64,000 nt of DNA from Virgibacillus necropolis (GCF_002224365.1 NZ_CP022437.1:1798001-1862000); one strand, 5' to 3'; shown: positions 8,309 to 18,066, numbered from the stretch's first letter. Numbers and translations are program-made. Notes: a model not told the origin generated them from the letters alone.

Positions 8309-9160
8309 TTGCTGGATATTTATATGGAGTCAGATAAAGAGGTAATCAGTTTTTGCGAATCATTATTTCAAATTAACAAGAAAATTGAATTACATTGGAA
8401 AACGAGTGAAGAATGGGGGAATCATTTACAAATTGAGATTGAGGAAGTTGATGATACATCACTTGATTCAATTGCGAGAGCACTAGTTGATGTATTCATG
8501 CATCACCGCTTGTCTAATATGATACGATCTGTTATTCAAGGTGTATATTATTACACAAACCATGACGAAATCGATAAAATATTGGATCTAACACATTGGA
8601 TCATTACTGGGGGAGATGATGAAAATATAGATCTAACAGATACCGAAGATCCTGGTTTATTTTTGGAATCATTATTTATTACTATGATAAAAAGCTCTGG
8701 AACGGTTCACTATGACTCATTAGTAAAGTTCCGTATAAAACCATTTAAAGAGCTTATCAAGTGCTTTACTGGACTAGCTATCGATGAGTTGAAGCGTGAA
8801 GAGGATCATCTATCCTTTGTAAACGCACTTAGAGAATATATTGCGAAAAAGAAGGCGCTCATTCCAACTATTTATATGATTCAAGGAGACCCTTTTACTT
8901 TTTTTAATTCAAACGGTAAACGAATTACCAATATGGAATTACACATGATTATGCAACAGGAACCATTGTATATCGTCGGCTTAGATAGTAACGAAAAGAA
9001 CTTATCTCCACTTATAGCAATGGCACCTGAGACGATAAAAATTTATGGGGATAATCCAGTTGAACCAAAAACATTAACGATTATTAATGTATTTCAAGAG
9101 CGTGTGGAATTTGAACCGCTGGTAAATTTTCCATTTCCTCAATACTTAAAAAAACTATAA
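8309..9160 (+). CDS. ytxC: YtxC family sporulation-associated protein
   Basis: 283 residues, TTG start at 8309 behind GAGGGTG; the nearby ATG at 8304 is out of frame. Resembles the YtxC-like family of spore formers, in the conserved position between dnaI and thrS. The function is not known; the family is listed with sporulation proteins. The protein is acidic, mostly helical, and has no signal peptide or clear membrane span, although two segments are rather hydrophobic (around LFLESLFITMI). Family assignment rests on context plus size and general sequence recognition. Confidence 0.8.
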   Translation: MLDIYMESDKEVISFCESLFQINKKIELHWKTSEEWGNHLQIEIEEVDDTSLDSIARALVDVFMHHRLSNMIRSVIQGVYYYTNHDEIDKILDLTHWIITGGDDENIDLTDTEDPGLFLESLFITMIKSSGTVHYDSLVKFRIKPFKELIKCFTGLAIDELKREEDHLSFVNALREYIAKKKALIPTIYMIQGDPFTFFNSNGKRITNMELHMIMQQEPLYIVGLDSNEKNLSPLIAMAPETIKIYGDNPVEPKTLTIINVFQERVEFEPLVNFPFPQYLKKL

Positions 9161-9166
9161 AGTTAC

Positions 9167-9195
9167 TTGCAAATATAATTTGTAGGCGCTATAAT
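9167..9195 (+). promoter_or_regulatory. Sigma-A promoter for thrS
   Basis: TTGCAA (9167-9172) and TATAAT (9190-9195) with a 17-base spacer, just after the ytxC stop and ahead of the T-box leader. Confidence 0.75.
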
Positions 9196-9199
9196 GAAA

Positions 9200-9480
9200 A
9201 TTATATATTTAAATCAATATTTGGTAATGATAGGGACAAGATTGTTTGATAATTGTAATGATTAGAGAAGGAAGTCTGTGGCTGAAAACTTCCTCATATA
9301 CAACAAATGATTACCACCTTTGAACTCTGCTATTGAAACTACTAGTAACTAGCAGCGTATATTCTGCGTTAAAGATTATGAAGCCGTGATTAATTTATCG
9401 CGGGAATCAGGGTGGAACCACGTGTTAAGCGCTCGTCCCTTTGCAATTGTGCAGAGGGATGGGCGCTTTTTTATTATATC
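9200..9480 (+). promoter_or_regulatory. T-box leader (threonine) of thrS
   Basis: Long structured leader ending with the T-box sequence AGGGTGGAACCACG (9409-9422) and an intrinsic terminator (AAGCGCTCGTCCC with GGGATGGGCGCTT, then T run, 9427-9474). Uncharged tRNA pairing stabilises the antiterminator and switches thrS on. The best specifier candidate is the threonine codon ACC at 9313-9315, followed by A. This leader has the normal compact size, unlike the pheS one. Confidence 0.93.
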
Positions 9481-9495
9481 GAAGGAGTGATTTTC

Positions 9496-11442
9496 ATGGC
9501 AGCAGACATCGCAATTATATTTCCAGACGGGGCTAGCAAAGACTTCCCTAATGGGACTACTGGTGAAGAAGTAGCATTCTCTATATCACCTGGATTAAAA
9601 AAACAAGCATTAGCAATTAAATTGGATGGTAAGTTAGTTGATTTACGACGTGAGCTTGATCATGGTGGAAAAATAGAAATTGTTACGTATAAAAATCAAG
9701 AAGGTTTAGAAGTTGCAAGGCATTCAACAGCACATTTATTGGCCCAAGCAATAAAACGTTTATATAAAAATGTTAAATTCGGTGTAGGACCTGTAATCGA
9801 AGAAGGTTTTTATTATGACATGGACATGGAAAAATCGATTACTCCAGAGGATCTTCCTAAAATCGAAAAGGAAATGCAACGGATTGTCGATGAAAATTTA
9901 GAAATCGAACGTATTGAGGTTTCTAGAGAAGAAGCAAAGCAGATGTTTCGCGACATTGGCGATGACTTGAAGCTTGAACTAATTGATGCAATTCCTGAAA
10001 ATGAACAGGTTACCATCTACAAGCAAGGGGAATTTTTTGACCTTTGTAGAGGTGTACATGTGCCTTCTACAAGCAAAATTAAAGCTTTTAAATTGTTAAG
10101 TATTTCTGGGGCTTATTGGCGTGGAGATAGTAATAATCAACAGCTGCAACGTATTTATGGAACAGCATTTGAGAAAACAGGCCAGCTTGAAGCGTATTTA
10201 CGCATTGTAGAGGAACGTAAAGAACGTGATCACCGTAAGTTAGGAAAAGAATTAGAGATATTTACAGTTTCCCAAAAAGTGGGGCAAGGTTTACCATTAT
10301 GGTTACCTAAGGGTGCAACAATTCGTCGTAACATTGAACGATATATCGTTGATTTAGAAGAGCGTTTAGGTTACGACCATGTATATACGCCAGTTTTAGG
10401 TAGTGTAGAACTATATAAAACTAGTGGTCACTGGGATCATTACAAGGATGATATGTTTCCAACAATGGAAATGGATAATGAGGATTTAGTTTTACGTCCG
10501 ATGAACTGTCCACATCATATGATGGTTTATAAGAACCAACTATACAGTTATCGTAATTTACCAGTTCGGATTGCAGAGTTAGGTACGATGCATCGTCACG
10601 AAATGAGCGGAGCACTCGCAGGCTTACAGCGTGTTCGGGCAATGACATTAAATGATGCCCATATATTTGCTCGTCCAGATCAATTGAAAGAAGAATTTAT
10701 TCGTGTAGTTGAGCTAGTCCAAAAAGTGTACGAAGACTTTGGCATTGGTGAATATTATTTCCGTTTATCGTATCGTGATCCTGAAGATAAGGAAAAATAT
10801 GTGGACAATGATACGATGTGGGATAAAGCACAGGCAATGTTAAAAGAAACAATGGAAGACATGAACCTTGATTATGTAGAGGCGGAGGGTGAAGCTGCAT
10901 TTTACGGACCTAAGCTTGATGTTATGGTCAGAACTGCACTAGGAAAAGATGAAACATTGTCAACTGTTCAGTTGGATTTCCATTTACCAGAGCGTTTTGA
11001 CTTAACATATATCGGAGAGGATGGAAAAGAACATCGTCCAGTCGTTATCCACCGAGGTGTCGTATCAACGATGGAACGTTTCGTTGCATTCCTTCTTGAA
11101 GAATATAAAGGAGCCTTCCCAACATGGTTGTCTCCAGTCCAAGTAAAAGTAATTCCAGTATCTCCAAACGTCCATTTAGACTATGCTAGGAATATAGAAG
11201 ATAAATTAAGACTACAAGGTATCCGTGTAGAAGTAGATGAACGTGATGAAAAGATAGGCTATAAAATTCGCGAAGCTCAAACACAAAAAGTACCGTTTGG
11301 ATTAGTTGTTGGTGATAACGAAATAGAAGAAAATGCAGTTAACGTACGTAGATATGGTGAGAAAAATTCGGAGACAATCGGTTATCAGGAGTTTGAAAAC
11401 TTAATTACCGAAGAAATTAAGAATAAAACATTACGAAAATAA
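9496..11442 (+). CDS. thrS: Threonyl-tRNA synthetase
   Basis: Class II synthetase charging tRNA-Thr. The frame is open back into the T-box, but GAAGGAG places the start at the ATG at 9496, giving 648 residues. Order of domains: N-terminal TGS (to about residue 62), editing domain with [10 protein letters not shown], catalytic core with the zinc-binding cysteine in MNCPHH and the motif 2 and 3 arginines ([15 protein letters not shown]), and C-terminal anticodon-binding domain ([16 protein letters not shown]). Expression is controlled by the upstream T-box. Confidence 0.98.
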   Translation: MAADIAIIFPDGASKDFPNGTTGEEVAFSISPGLKKQALAIKLDGKLVDLRRELDHGGKIEIVTYKNQEGLEVARHSTAHLLAQAIKRLYKNVKFGVGPVIEEGFYYDMDMEKSITPEDLPKIEKEMQRIVDENLEIERIEVSREEAKQMFRDIGDDLKLELIDAIPENEQVTIYKQGEFFDLCRGVHVPSTSKIKAFKLLSISGAYWRGDSNNQQLQRIYGTAFEKTGQLEAYLRIVEERKERDHRKLGKELEIFTVSQKVGQGLPLWLPKGATIRRNIERYIVDLEERLGYDHVYTPVLGSVELYKTSGHWDHYKDDMFPTMEMDNEDLVLRPMNCPHHMMVYKNQLYSYRNLPVRIAELGTMHRHEMSGALAGLQRVRAMTLNDAHIFARPDQLKEEFIRVVELVQKVYEDFGIGEYYFRLSYRDPEDKEKYVDNDTMWDKAQAMLKETMEDMNLDYVEAEGEAAFYGPKLDVMVRTALGKDETLSTVQLDFHLPERFDLTYIGEDGKEHRPVVIHRGVVSTMERFVAFLLEEYKGAFPTWLSPVQVKVIPVSPNVHLDYARNIEDKLRLQGIRVEVDERDEKIGYKIREAQTQKVPFGLVVGDNEIEENAVNVRRYGEKNSETIGYQEFENLITEEIKNKTLRK

Positions 11443-11460
11443 CTTTTATACAAGGGTTGT

Positions 11461-11489
11461 TTGACAAGTTCATTAAATAATGGTATATT
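11461..11489 (+). promoter_or_regulatory. Sigma-A promoter of the infC operon
   Basis: TTGACA (11461-11466) and TATATT (11484-11489), 17-base spacer; immediately follows thrS. Confidence 0.75.
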
Positions 11490-11499
11490 ATTGTAGTTG

Positions 11500-11694
11500 A
11501 ATAAAATTAAATGATCTGAGACAAGTAGAGGCACCCGCTTCTCACCTGTTCAACGCATACATGCAGTTGGCTGGTTTCTAACTTCTTTAAATAAATGATT
11601 AAAGTCGTGTGGGTGCATATATTGTGCCCGCATTTTTTTGTGCTTGTCAATGAAGGATCAGGGTTACTTTACACTACTTTGGAGGTGGCTGGCT
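11500..11694 (+). promoter_or_regulatory. Ribosomal protein L20-type leader of infC-rpmI-rplT
   Basis: About 200 bases of structured leader with an intrinsic terminator at about 11606-11639 (GTGTGGGTGC with GTGCCCGC, then seven T). In Bacillaceae this leader is bound by L20 (RplT), which represses its own operon. The assignment rests on position, the terminator and operon content; I did not fold the RNA. Confidence 0.8.
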
Positions 11695-12210
11695 ATTAGC
11701 AAAGATATGAATGTCAATGAAAAAATTCGTGCGAGAGAAGTACGTCTAATCGATTCAAACGGTGATCAACTTGGTGTTAAATCACGTCAAGAGGCTTTAG
11801 AAATTGCTCAAACTAGAAACTTAGATTTAGTTTTGGTTGCACCTAATGCAAAACCACCAGTTGGTCGTATCATGGACTATGGAAAACATCGTTATGAGCA
11901 ACAAAAGAAAGAAAAAGAAGCACGCAAAAATCAAAAAATTATTAACGTGAAAGAAGTTCGTTTCACACCTGGAATTGGCGAACATGATTTTGTAACCAAA
12001 TTAAAGAACGCAAGAAAGTTCCTTGAAAAAGGTGACAAAGTAAAAGCAGCTGTACGCTTTCGTGGTCGTGCAATAACACACAAAGAGCTTGGACAGCAAG
12101 TATTAGACCGATTGGTAGAAGAATGTAAAGACGTTTCAACGGTTGAATCTAAACCGAAAATGGAAGGTCGTAATATGTTCATTATGCTTGCACCTATAGT
12201 CGAAAAATAA
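11695..12210 (+). CDS. infC: Translation initiation factor IF-3 (AUU start)
   Basis: Keeps the 30S subunit free and proofreads the initiator codon. The frame is open from 11638, but that stretch overlaps the leader terminator. GGAGGTG at 11681-11687 points to the ATT at 11695, giving 171 residues that begin (M)[18 protein letters not shown], the usual IF-3 N-terminus. AUU starts are a hallmark of infC and allow IF-3 to inhibit its own synthesis. N-domain, lysine-rich linker ([16 protein letters not shown]) and C-domain are complete. First gene of infC-rpmI-rplT. Confidence 0.96.
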   Translation: MSKDMNVNEKIRAREVRLIDSNGDQLGVKSRQEALEIAQTRNLDLVLVAPNAKPPVGRIMDYGKHRYEQQKKEKEARKNQKIINVKEVRFTPGIGEHDFVTKLKNARKFLEKGDKVKAAVRFRGRAITHKELGQQVLDRLVEECKDVSTVESKPKMEGRNMFIMLAPIVEK

Positions 12211-12240
12211 TTCTTATATGTTTACAAGGAGGAACTCTAC

Positions 12241-12435
12241 ATGCCTAAAATGAAAACCCATAAAGGTTCTCAAAAACGTTTTAAAAGAACTGGATCTGGA
12301 AAATTAAAACGTTCACACGCTTACACAAGTCATATGTTTGCACATAAATCACAAAAACAAAAGCGTAAATTACGTAAAACTACTCTTGTATCTGCAGGAG
12401 ACTACAAACGCATCAAAGCAATGATTCCAAAGTAA
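12241..12435 (+). CDS. rpmI: 50S ribosomal protein L35
   Basis: 64-residue, very basic ribosomal protein ([21 protein letters not shown]) with the family start and normal length. AAGGAGGA precedes the ATG. Second gene of the infC operon; 30 bases after infC. Confidence 0.99.
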   Translation: MPKMKTHKGSQKRFKRTGSGKLKRSHAYTSHMFAHKSQKQKRKLRKTTLVSAGDYKRIKAMIPK

Positions 12436-12511
12436 GCTGTTATAATACGCTACTAAAACTAAAATTAAACGGATATACAATGATATAGATTTGTATTAGG
12501 AGGGAATTAAT

Positions 12512-12868
12512 ATGCCACGTGTAAAAGGTGGAACAGTTACGCGCGCTCGTCGTAAACGCGTACTAAAACTTGCAAAAGGTTATTATGGTTCAAAACGCAC
12601 ACTATTTAAAACAGCTAAACAACAAGTAATGAAATCAGGTCAGTATGCATATCGTGACCGTAGACAGAAAAAACGTGATTTCCGTAAACTATGGATCACA
12701 CGTATTAATGCTGCAGCACGCATACATGACATTTCATACAGCAAATTGATGCACGGATTAAAAGTTGCTGGTATTGAAGTAAACCGCAAAATGTTGTCTG
12801 ACTTAGCTATTAACGATGAAAAAGCTTTCGGTCAACTAGCAGAAAAAGCAAAATCAGCTATTAAATAA
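12512..12868 (+). CDS. rplT: 50S ribosomal protein L20
   Basis: 118-residue ribosomal protein ([28 protein letters not shown]) needed early in 50S assembly and the probable autogenous repressor acting on the leader at 11500-11694. Strong AGGAGG. Its stop is followed at once by family A repeats. Confidence 0.99.
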   Translation: MPRVKGGTVTRARRKRVLKLAKGYYGSKRTLFKTAKQQVMKSGQYAYRDRRQKKRDFRKLWITRINAAARIHDISYSKLMHGLKVAGIEVNRKMLSDLAINDEKAFGQLAEKAKSAIK

Positions 12869-13052
12869 AGAAAAGTGAAGGCGACTGTTCAGCGACGTAC
12901 AAATAGATAGGACTGTGAAAGTACGGTGAACTTTCCGTACATTCATCAGGACTAACTATTTGCTAGTCGCTAGGAGCCGTAGCTAGACAAAGAAAAGCGA
13001 AGGCGATTGTTCATTGCTTATGACGGCAGCTGCTAGCAGCCGCAGCTAGACA
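12869..13052. repeat. Two tandem family A repeat copies after rplT
   Basis: Two units begin GAAAAGTGAAGGCGA and GAAAAGCGAAGGCGA and both end in AGCTAGACAA (about 12869-12990 and 12991-13052). The first is about twice as long as the second. The same ends occur at 23.6, 37.6 and 46.7 kb. They contain no gene and lie between rplT and its probable terminator, so they are probably transcribed with the operon. Confidence 0.75.
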
Positions 13053-13064
13053 ATAATTTATAGG

Positions 13065-13103
13065 AAATGACCAAATTCATTAACGGATTTGGTCATTTTC
13101 TAT
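13065..13103 (+). terminator. Terminator after rplT and its repeats
   Basis: AAATGACCAAAT pairs with ATTTGGTCATTT, followed by TCTAT. Good stem, modest T tail. Confidence 0.7.
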
Positions 13104-13192
13104 ACTGATAGGAAAGATAAACTTTTAGTGGATATCAGTATAAGTGCAACTAAGGCTTTCGCCATAAAGCTTGGCGATAAGCCAAGTTTTCT
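13100..13192. repeat. Family C hairpin repeat, copy 1
   Basis: Contains the hairpins TATACTGATA...TATCAGTATA and CTTGGCGATAAGCCAAG. The last 53 bases are almost identical, in inverse orientation, to 29485-29538. No coding content of its own. Confidence 0.75.
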
Positions 13193-13217
13193 AATAAACA
13201 AGAAGAGGAATAATCTA

Positions 13218-13484
13218 ATGAATATAGAAATGGTAATTACTTGGTATCTTGTTATCGTAAACATAATTGCTTTTGTTTTTATGGGAATCGATAAAAGAAG
13301 GGCGGTAAAAAAAAAGTGGCGTATACCTGAGAATAGACTTTGGCTAATGGCTATCGTAGGAGGGTCCATAGGTGCAATGATAGGAATGAGTTATTTTAGA
13401 CATAAAACGAAGCATCGACTATTCAAAATTGGTATGCCTATTATTTTAATTGTACAAATTGTGATTGTGTTTATCGCAGTTTGA
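13218..13484 (+). CDS. ysdA: DUF1294 membrane protein (YsdA-like)
   Basis: 88 residues from the ATG at 13218 (behind AAGAGGAA); upstream in-frame codons lie in a repeat. Small integral membrane protein with an N-terminal span, a short basic cytoplasmic loop (DKRRAVKKKWRIPE), a glycine-rich span (GGSIGAMIGM), the conserved FRHKTKHRLFKIG motif of DUF1294 and a C-terminal span. The biochemical role of the family is unknown. In B. subtilis ysdA also follows rplT. Confidence 0.88.
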   Translation: MNIEMVITWYLVIVNIIAFVFMGIDKRRAVKKKWRIPENRLWLMAIVGGSIGAMIGMSYFRHKTKHRLFKIGMPIILIVQIVIVFIAV

Positions 13485-13487
13485 CAG

Positions 13488-13617
13488 GTAGTAACCCCAT
13501 CTTAAAAATTGAAGTTAGATCGTTTTTAGTTTTTAGGTAGGGATAACTGCTTATAAAAGCTAAGGTTGGTTCAACTAACATTTAGTGGGTAAGGTGAAAA
13601 CACTGAATGGAATTTCT
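13488..13617. repeat. Family D repeat, copy 1 (inverted relative to copy 2)
   Basis: About 130 bases upstream of the VTT gene. Shares GGTTCAACTAACAT and blocks around it, in the same order, with the reverse complement of 14852-14982. The remaining sequence to 13725 shows no gene. Confidence 0.65.
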
Positions 13618-13725
13618 TTTATTGTTCTTCGAATGTCATAAAGGCTCGTCTTATGTCATATATATGTATTAAGTGGTTTTTAACATGCTGTAAAGGTTGG
13701 CAGAGGCACGCAGAGGAGGCATGGT

Positions 13726-14298
13726 ATGGAACTGTTTGGCAGTTATCTAATGGCGGTGGTTGAAACAGGAGGTATTTTCGCACCACTATTATTCATCAGT
13801 TTTCATTTACTAAGACCATTGTTCTTTCTTCCAGTAGTATTTATCTGTATTTCAGGTGGAATACTGTTTGGTGCAGTGGCAGGAACTGTGTATTCGATTA
13901 TAGGCATTACGTTATCAAGTGTAGGCTTCTATGGATTAATTCGATGGATGCCAAAAACGTTTAAAAAGCTTGTTCATTTAAAAGGAAAACTAATTGGGAA
14001 GCATTCAGAGTTGACCACTTCACAAATTGCCATACTTCGACTTGTACCATTTATTCACTTTCATCTTTTATCATTATGTTTAATTGAAGTGACGGAAGGA
14101 TTTAAAGATTATACCCGATCATCATTATTAACCAACATCCCTTTAGCCTTTATTTATACATCTATAGGGAAATGGATTTCGAACTTATCCCCTTTTTATA
14201 TCATCGTGTTTCTGCTTTCATTGTTACCGCTTATTTATATTTTAAGAAGAAAAGAAGTTATTATTAAATGGAATGAGTTTTTCCCAATACGTACGTAA
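13726..14298 (+). CDS. VTT-domain (DedA/TVP38-like) membrane protein
   Basis: 190 residues with about five hydrophobic segments and the glycine-rich VTT core (FICISGGILFGAVAGTVYS) followed by LRLVPFIHFHLLS, which matches the conserved R-x-x-P region of the TVP38/SNARE-associated family. Members act in lipid scrambling or membrane homeostasis; the substrate is unknown here. B. subtilis has a related gene (ytxB) between dnaI and ytxC, which is absent at that place in this window, so this may be its relocated counterpart. AGAGGAGG precedes the ATG. Flanked by two inverted family D repeats. Confidence 0.75.
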   Translation: MELFGSYLMAVVETGGIFAPLLFISFHLLRPLFFLPVVFICISGGILFGAVAGTVYSIIGITLSSVGFYGLIRWMPKTFKKLVHLKGKLIGKHSELTTSQIAILRLVPFIHFHLLSLCLIEVTEGFKDYTRSSLLTNIPLAFIYTSIGKWISNLSPFYIIVFLLSLLPLIYILRRKEVIIKWNEFFPIRT

Positions 14299-14343
14299 AA
14301 TAAGAAGGAATCCACGATTTGTGGGTTCCTTCTTATTTTAATA
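14299..14343. terminator. Bidirectional terminator between the VTT gene and ysdB
   Basis: AATAAGAAGGAA with TTCCTTCTTATT forms a long stem with A and T runs on both sides, serving the two convergent genes. Confidence 0.88.
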
Positions 14344-14357
14344 CTACATGATTATTA

Positions 14358-14750
14358 TTATTCAAGTGGGGTTAATACCAACTTATTAACCGGATGCTTC
14401 CACTCAATCTTGGCATATGGATATCGAATTAGCATTTCTTTTTCCAAAAAGTATAAATCATCCCGCGTAAATCCCTTTAGTTCCATTGATTCACAAACGA
14501 ATACATGGATATCTACAACTTCAAAGGCTTGTTCGGTTGTACCCAAGTATTTTTCCCCTTCAAACGAACAACCCTTGTAAACGAACTGGATATTTTTTTT
14601 ATTATTGTCCTGTTGATCCAAAAAATAGAAATCATTATTGGCTTTGGCGATGTTTAATTTACGTTTTGGACTTCGGTAATATTGATAAAACGTGTAGACG
14701 AGAAGAATAATCGCAATCAATAGTAGAATCCGAAATAAAATTATAATCAT
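14358..14750 (-). CDS. ysdB: YsdB-like membrane-anchored protein
   Basis: 130 residues from the ATG at 14750 (the TTG at 14756 is too near AAGGGGA). One N-terminal membrane span (about residues 2-22), then a basic stretch YRSPKRKL and a soluble domain rich in aromatic and acidic residues. Length and layout match B. subtilis YsdB, a protein of the sigma-W stress pathway that sits beside ysdA and ysdC there; here too it lies between ysdA and ysdC. Molecular function unknown. Confidence 0.8.
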   Translation of the reverse strand: MIIILFRILLLIAIILLVYTFYQYYRSPKRKLNIAKANNDFYFLDQQDNNKKNIQFVYKGCSFEGEKYLGTTEQAFEVVDIHVFVCESMELKGFTRDDLYFLEKEMLIRYPYAKIEWKHPVNKLVLTPLE

Positions 14751-14851
14751 ATTCAACCGTCCCCTTGAAAGTTTATTACTCTTTAATACGATAGAAGCCT
14801 GCTTCAGGTTTCACATTTCGAAAGTTTTTCATGATACAATCATTATAAAGT

Positions 14852-14982
14852 GAAACTTCATTCAGTGGGAATTTTCTTTTTCCCCACTGAATGTTAGTTG
14901 AACCAATCGGGCTTGTACGGGCAGGTATCCCTCACCTATAACTCTCGGTCTACTTTAATCTTTGAGGTGAGGGGTTTTCTGC
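14852..14982. repeat. Family D repeat, copy 2, with strong hairpins
   Basis: Contains the hairpin TTCAGTGGG...CCCCACTGAA, the shared block ATGTTAGTTGAACCAA, and a second stem CCCTCACCT with AGGTGAGGG. It is the reverse complement counterpart of 13488-13617. Could be a structured RNA or a mobile repeat; it lies directly upstream of the dUTPase gene. Confidence 0.65.
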
Positions 14983-15019
14983 CCTTCAAACTGCGAAAAA
15001 GTGAAACGGGGGATAATAC

Positions 15020-15499
15020 ATGGACTGGGATAAATTATTTTCGATGCAAAAACAGCTAGATAGTCATATTGAAAAAAAACATGATATAAACGAGAAATTT
15101 GAGTCAAAATATCTTGCATTACTTGTTGAATTAGGCGAGCTCGCAAACGAGACAAGGTGCTTTAAGTTTTGGAGTACAAAGGCACCAAGTGATAGGAACA
15201 CCATCCTTGAAGAATACGTCGATGGTCTTCATTTTATTTTATCACTAGGAATTGAAAAAGGTTATCGATATGAATCAGAGAGCGATTATTCAACCAATAA
15301 GTCTGCAACTAATCAGTTTAATATGCTGTACCGCCAATGTGTAGTTTTTCATGAGAAAACAACACATACAAATTATATCAATATGTTCCATAGCTTTTTG
15401 GTTTTAGGTGACATTTTAGGTTTTGACGAGAAGTCAATTATGGATGCGTATAAAAAGAAAAATGAAAAAAATTATGTTAGACAAGAACAAGGTTACTAG
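15020..15499 (+). CDS. Dimeric all-alpha dUTP diphosphatase (MazG-like)
   Basis: Hydrolyses dUTP (and perhaps dCTP/dUDP) to keep uracil out of DNA. The 159 residues carry the metal-binding motifs of the all-alpha NTP pyrophosphatase fold: ELGELANETRCFK (ExxxE, about residues 37-45) and, on the next helix, EEYVDGLHF (ExxD, about 64-72). This family is not related to the trimeric Dut. GGGGGAT precedes the ATG. Single gene between family D repeat and ysdC. Confidence 0.88.
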   Translation: MDWDKLFSMQKQLDSHIEKKHDINEKFESKYLALLVELGELANETRCFKFWSTKAPSDRNTILEEYVDGLHFILSLGIEKGYRYESESDYSTNKSATNQFNMLYRQCVVFHEKTTHTNYINMFHSFLVLGDILGFDEKSIMDAYKKKNEKNYVRQEQGY

Positions 15500-15568
15500 T
15501 AAATGTTTTGTTATTTTTCTAAACAAAGTTATACTTAATAGTGGATTAACCTTAAGGAGGAAGTACAT

Positions 15569-16654
15569 ATGCCAAAATTAGATGAAACACTGACCATGTT
15601 TAAAGATTTAACGGATGCAAAAGGTATTCCAGGTAATGAAAAAGAAGCAAGAGATGTAATGGAGAAATATATTACACCATTCGCAGATGAAGTTTTCACT
15701 GATAACTTAGGTAGCTTAATTGCAAAGAAAACCGGTGATGAAAACGGGCCTAAAATTATGGTTGCTGGGCACCTTGATGAGGTCGGATTTATGATTAGCC
15801 GCATTGATGATAAAGGATTTTTATATTTTCAAACAGTTGGTGGCTGGTGGGGACAAGTTATGCTGGCTCAACGCGTTACGATTATGACTAGTAAAGGTGA
15901 CGTAACAGGAATTATTGGATCACAACCACCGCACGTTTTATCACCTGAAGCACGGAAAAAGCCAGTAGAAGTAAAAGATATGTTCATTGATATTGGTGCA
16001 TCAAGCAAAGAAGAAGCAATGGAATTCGGTGTTAAGCCAGGCGATTCTGTTGTACCGTATTTTGAGTTTACTCAATTAAAAAATGAAAAAATGCTATTAG
16101 CTAAAGCATGGGATAACCGTATCGGTTGTGCAATTGCTATTGAAGTATTAAAGCAGTTAAAAGGTACTGATCATCCAAATGTTGTTTACGGTGTTGGTAC
16201 AATTCAAGAAGAGGTTGGTTTACGTGGAGCAAAAACCTCTACACATGCCATCAAGCCAGATATCGGTTTTGGCGTTGATGTAGGTATTGCTGGCGATATG
16301 CCTGGTGTATCTGATAAAGATGCTGATAGTAAACTTGGGGATGGACCACAAATCATTTTATATGACGCGTCAATGATTTCACATAAAGGTGTTCGTGACT
16401 TTATTATTAACACTGCTGACGAGCATAATATCCCGTACCAATATGCAACAATGGCTGGAGGCGGAACAGACTCAGGTTCTATTCATTTAACAGCAAATGG
16501 TGTACCATCGTTATCTATTACAGTTGCGACACGATACATTCATTCACATGCTGCGATTTTACACAGAGATGATTTCGAAAACGCAGTAAAATTGATTGTA
16601 GAAGCAATTAAGAAATTAGACAACGATAAAGTAAAAGAAATTGTTTTATCCTAG
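15569..16654 (+). CDS. ysdC: M42 family metallo-aminopeptidase (YsdC-like)
   Basis: Dinuclear zinc/cobalt aminopeptidase or glutamyl-type endoglucanase-like peptidase of 361 residues. Metal ligands and catalytic residues are visible in order: [35 protein letters not shown] and the C-terminal TRYIHSHAA. Members form tetrahedral complexes that trim peptides. Strong AAGGAGGA. The order ysdB-ysdC agrees with B. subtilis, although a dUTPase gene lies between them here. Confidence 0.93.
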   Translation: MPKLDETLTMFKDLTDAKGIPGNEKEARDVMEKYITPFADEVFTDNLGSLIAKKTGDENGPKIMVAGHLDEVGFMISRIDDKGFLYFQTVGGWWGQVMLAQRVTIMTSKGDVTGIIGSQPPHVLSPEARKKPVEVKDMFIDIGASSKEEAMEFGVKPGDSVVPYFEFTQLKNEKMLLAKAWDNRIGCAIAIEVLKQLKGTDHPNVVYGVGTIQEEVGLRGAKTSTHAIKPDIGFGVDVGIAGDMPGVSDKDADSKLGDGPQIILYDASMISHKGVRDFIINTADEHNIPYQYATMAGGGTDSGSIHLTANGVPSLSITVATRYIHSHAAILHRDDFENAVKLIVEAIKKLDNDKVKEIVLS

Positions 16655-16668
16655 TAGCACTAACCATA

Positions 16669-16706
16669 AAAAGAACAGTAGCAATTTTCGCTACTGTTCT
16701 TTTTTG
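16669..16706. terminator. Bidirectional terminator
   Basis: AAAAGAACAGTAGC with GCTACTGTTCTTTT, then TT; serves the convergent M42 peptidase and transglycosylase genes. Confidence 0.9.
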
Positions 16707-17324
16707 TTACGTAAGGTAATTATTCATGACCTTTTTTATATAGTTTTGGGTTTCTTTAAACGGTGGTATTCCTTGATACTTATCAACGTTACCAGGTCCT
16801 GCATTGTATGCAGCTAATGCTAATTCAATATTTCCGTTATACCGATTTAGCATTTGACTTAAATACTTTGTTCCACCTTCAATGTTCTGAGATGGATCTA
16901 ACGGATTATTAACACCAAGACCTCGGGCAGTTGCCGGCATTAATTGCATAAGTCCGAGTGCGCCAACACTACTTTTTGCGTTAGCATGGTAATTTGATTC
17001 CGCTTCAACAACAGAATGAATAAGTTTTTCATCAATACCATATTTATTCGCCTGTTCGGTAATAATTGAATCAAATCTTGTTGGTGAAACAGTACTTCCC
17101 ATTGTACTTACCGGATTATATGTAGTGATGGAAGGGAAGGGTGTTGCACGATTGTATACCGTGTTAGTTTGTTGTTTCGTTTCTGCTTGATTGATTCTTT
17201 CTTGTAATAGATGCTTAAATGCTAGATCAATTAAAGGAGAATTATAAGACGTTGAGCTATCAGAAGATGACATGATTGACATGGCCTGATGTTTAAGCAT
17301 GTTTTGTAAGTTTTGTATTTCCAT
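16707..17324 (-). CDS. Lytic transglycosylase, SLT domain (CwlQ/YjbJ-like)
   Basis: Cleaves peptidoglycan glycan strands. Of 205 residues, the C-terminal 120 form a soluble lytic transglycosylase domain: the catalytic glutamate in [15 protein letters not shown], then [13 protein letters not shown] and [12 protein letters not shown]. The first 85 residues are low in order and rich in Ser/Thr/Gln. There is no signal peptide, as in the B. subtilis relative YjbJ (CwlQ), so export is unclear. GAAAGGAG precedes the ATG. It lies 70 bases after the ABC ATPase stop in the same direction; a possible own promoter (TTGCAT, 17, TAAAAT) is in that gap. Confidence 0.88.
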   Translation of the reverse strand: MEIQNLQNMLKHQAMSIMSSSDSSTSYNSPLIDLAFKHLLQERINQAETKQQTNTVYNRATPFPSITTYNPVSTMGSTVSPTRFDSIITEQANKYGIDEKLIHSVVEAESNYHANAKSSVGALGLMQLMPATARGLGVNNPLDPSQNIEGGTKYLSQMLNRYNGNIELALAAYNAGPGNVDKYQGIPPFKETQNYIKKVMNNYLT

Positions 17325-17394
17325 TATGCTTTTCTCCTTTCACTGCTACTTGTCTATATTTTAGCCGTAAGCTAATACAGATGCAATAAAATAG

Positions 17395-18066
17395 TTATAA
17401 TAATATTGGCTCATTTCCGGCTTCAATTAACAGATTTGAATAAAAGGGGTCTGTCCCCATACATAAAATCCGATCACATAAATTCATTATTTCATCCATA
17501 TCATGCGAGGTAAAAAGAATCAAGGTGTTTTTTTCCTTAGCGAGTTTTTGTAAATAAGCGCTTATTTCATTTTTGGATTTCAAATCGATTCCTACTGTAG
17601 GTTCATCTAATAATAAAACTTCAGGATCGTGTATAAGGCTAATCGCTAAATTTAACTTTCTTTTCATACCACCAGACAACCGTTTAACCGGTTCTTTCCA
17701 TTTGTCTAATTTCATGTCTAAGCATAATTGCTGTAGTTCATCATGTGTTTTTTTTACAGTCGATAACTTTTCAAAAAACACCATGTTTTCTTGAACGGTA
17801 AATTCTTCCCAAATGGCAATTTCTTGGGGAACGAATCCTATCTTTCTCCTGATCTTTTTAATGTTTTCATCGAACATATTAGCATGTAGAGAAATTGTTC
17901 CGTCAGTTGGTTTTGATAACGTTGCTAGAATTTTTAATAGTGTAGATTTGCCAGCGCCATTTTCACCAACAAGACCAACAATTTCTCCTGGACTTATTGT
18001 AAATGATACGGAATTTAATATTTTGTTGTTACCATAAGATTTGGATAACGATGATACGTTAAGCAT
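17395..18066 (-). CDS. ABC transporter ATP-binding protein (ABC-2 exporter operon)
   Basis: 223 residues from the ATG at 18066, placed behind GAAAGGAGAGG; upstream in-frame codons lie inside the permease gene. Walker A GENGAGKST, Q-loop FVPQE, signature LSGGMKRKL, Walker B VLLLDEPTVGID and the switch histidine in FTSHD are all intact. It overlaps the preceding permease stop by 8 bases, so translation is coupled. Energises the two permeases encoded upstream. The protein ends soon after the H-loop, so it has no extra regulatory domain. Confidence 0.95.
   Translation of the reverse strand: MLNVSSLSKSYGNNKILNSVSFTISPGEIVGLVGENGAGKSTLLKILATLSKPTDGTISLHANMFDENIKKIRRKIGFVPQEIAIWEEFTVQENMVFFEKLSTVKKTHDELQQLCLDMKLDKWKEPVKRLSGGMKRKLNLAISLIHDPEVLLLDEPTVGIDLKSKNEISAYLQKLAKEKNTLILFTSHDMDEIMNLCDRILCMGTDPFYSNLLIEAGNEPILL

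Noticed and set aside
9412-9495. N-terminal extension of ThrS
   Set aside because: This part of the frame is the T-box and terminator; the proper site lies before 9496.
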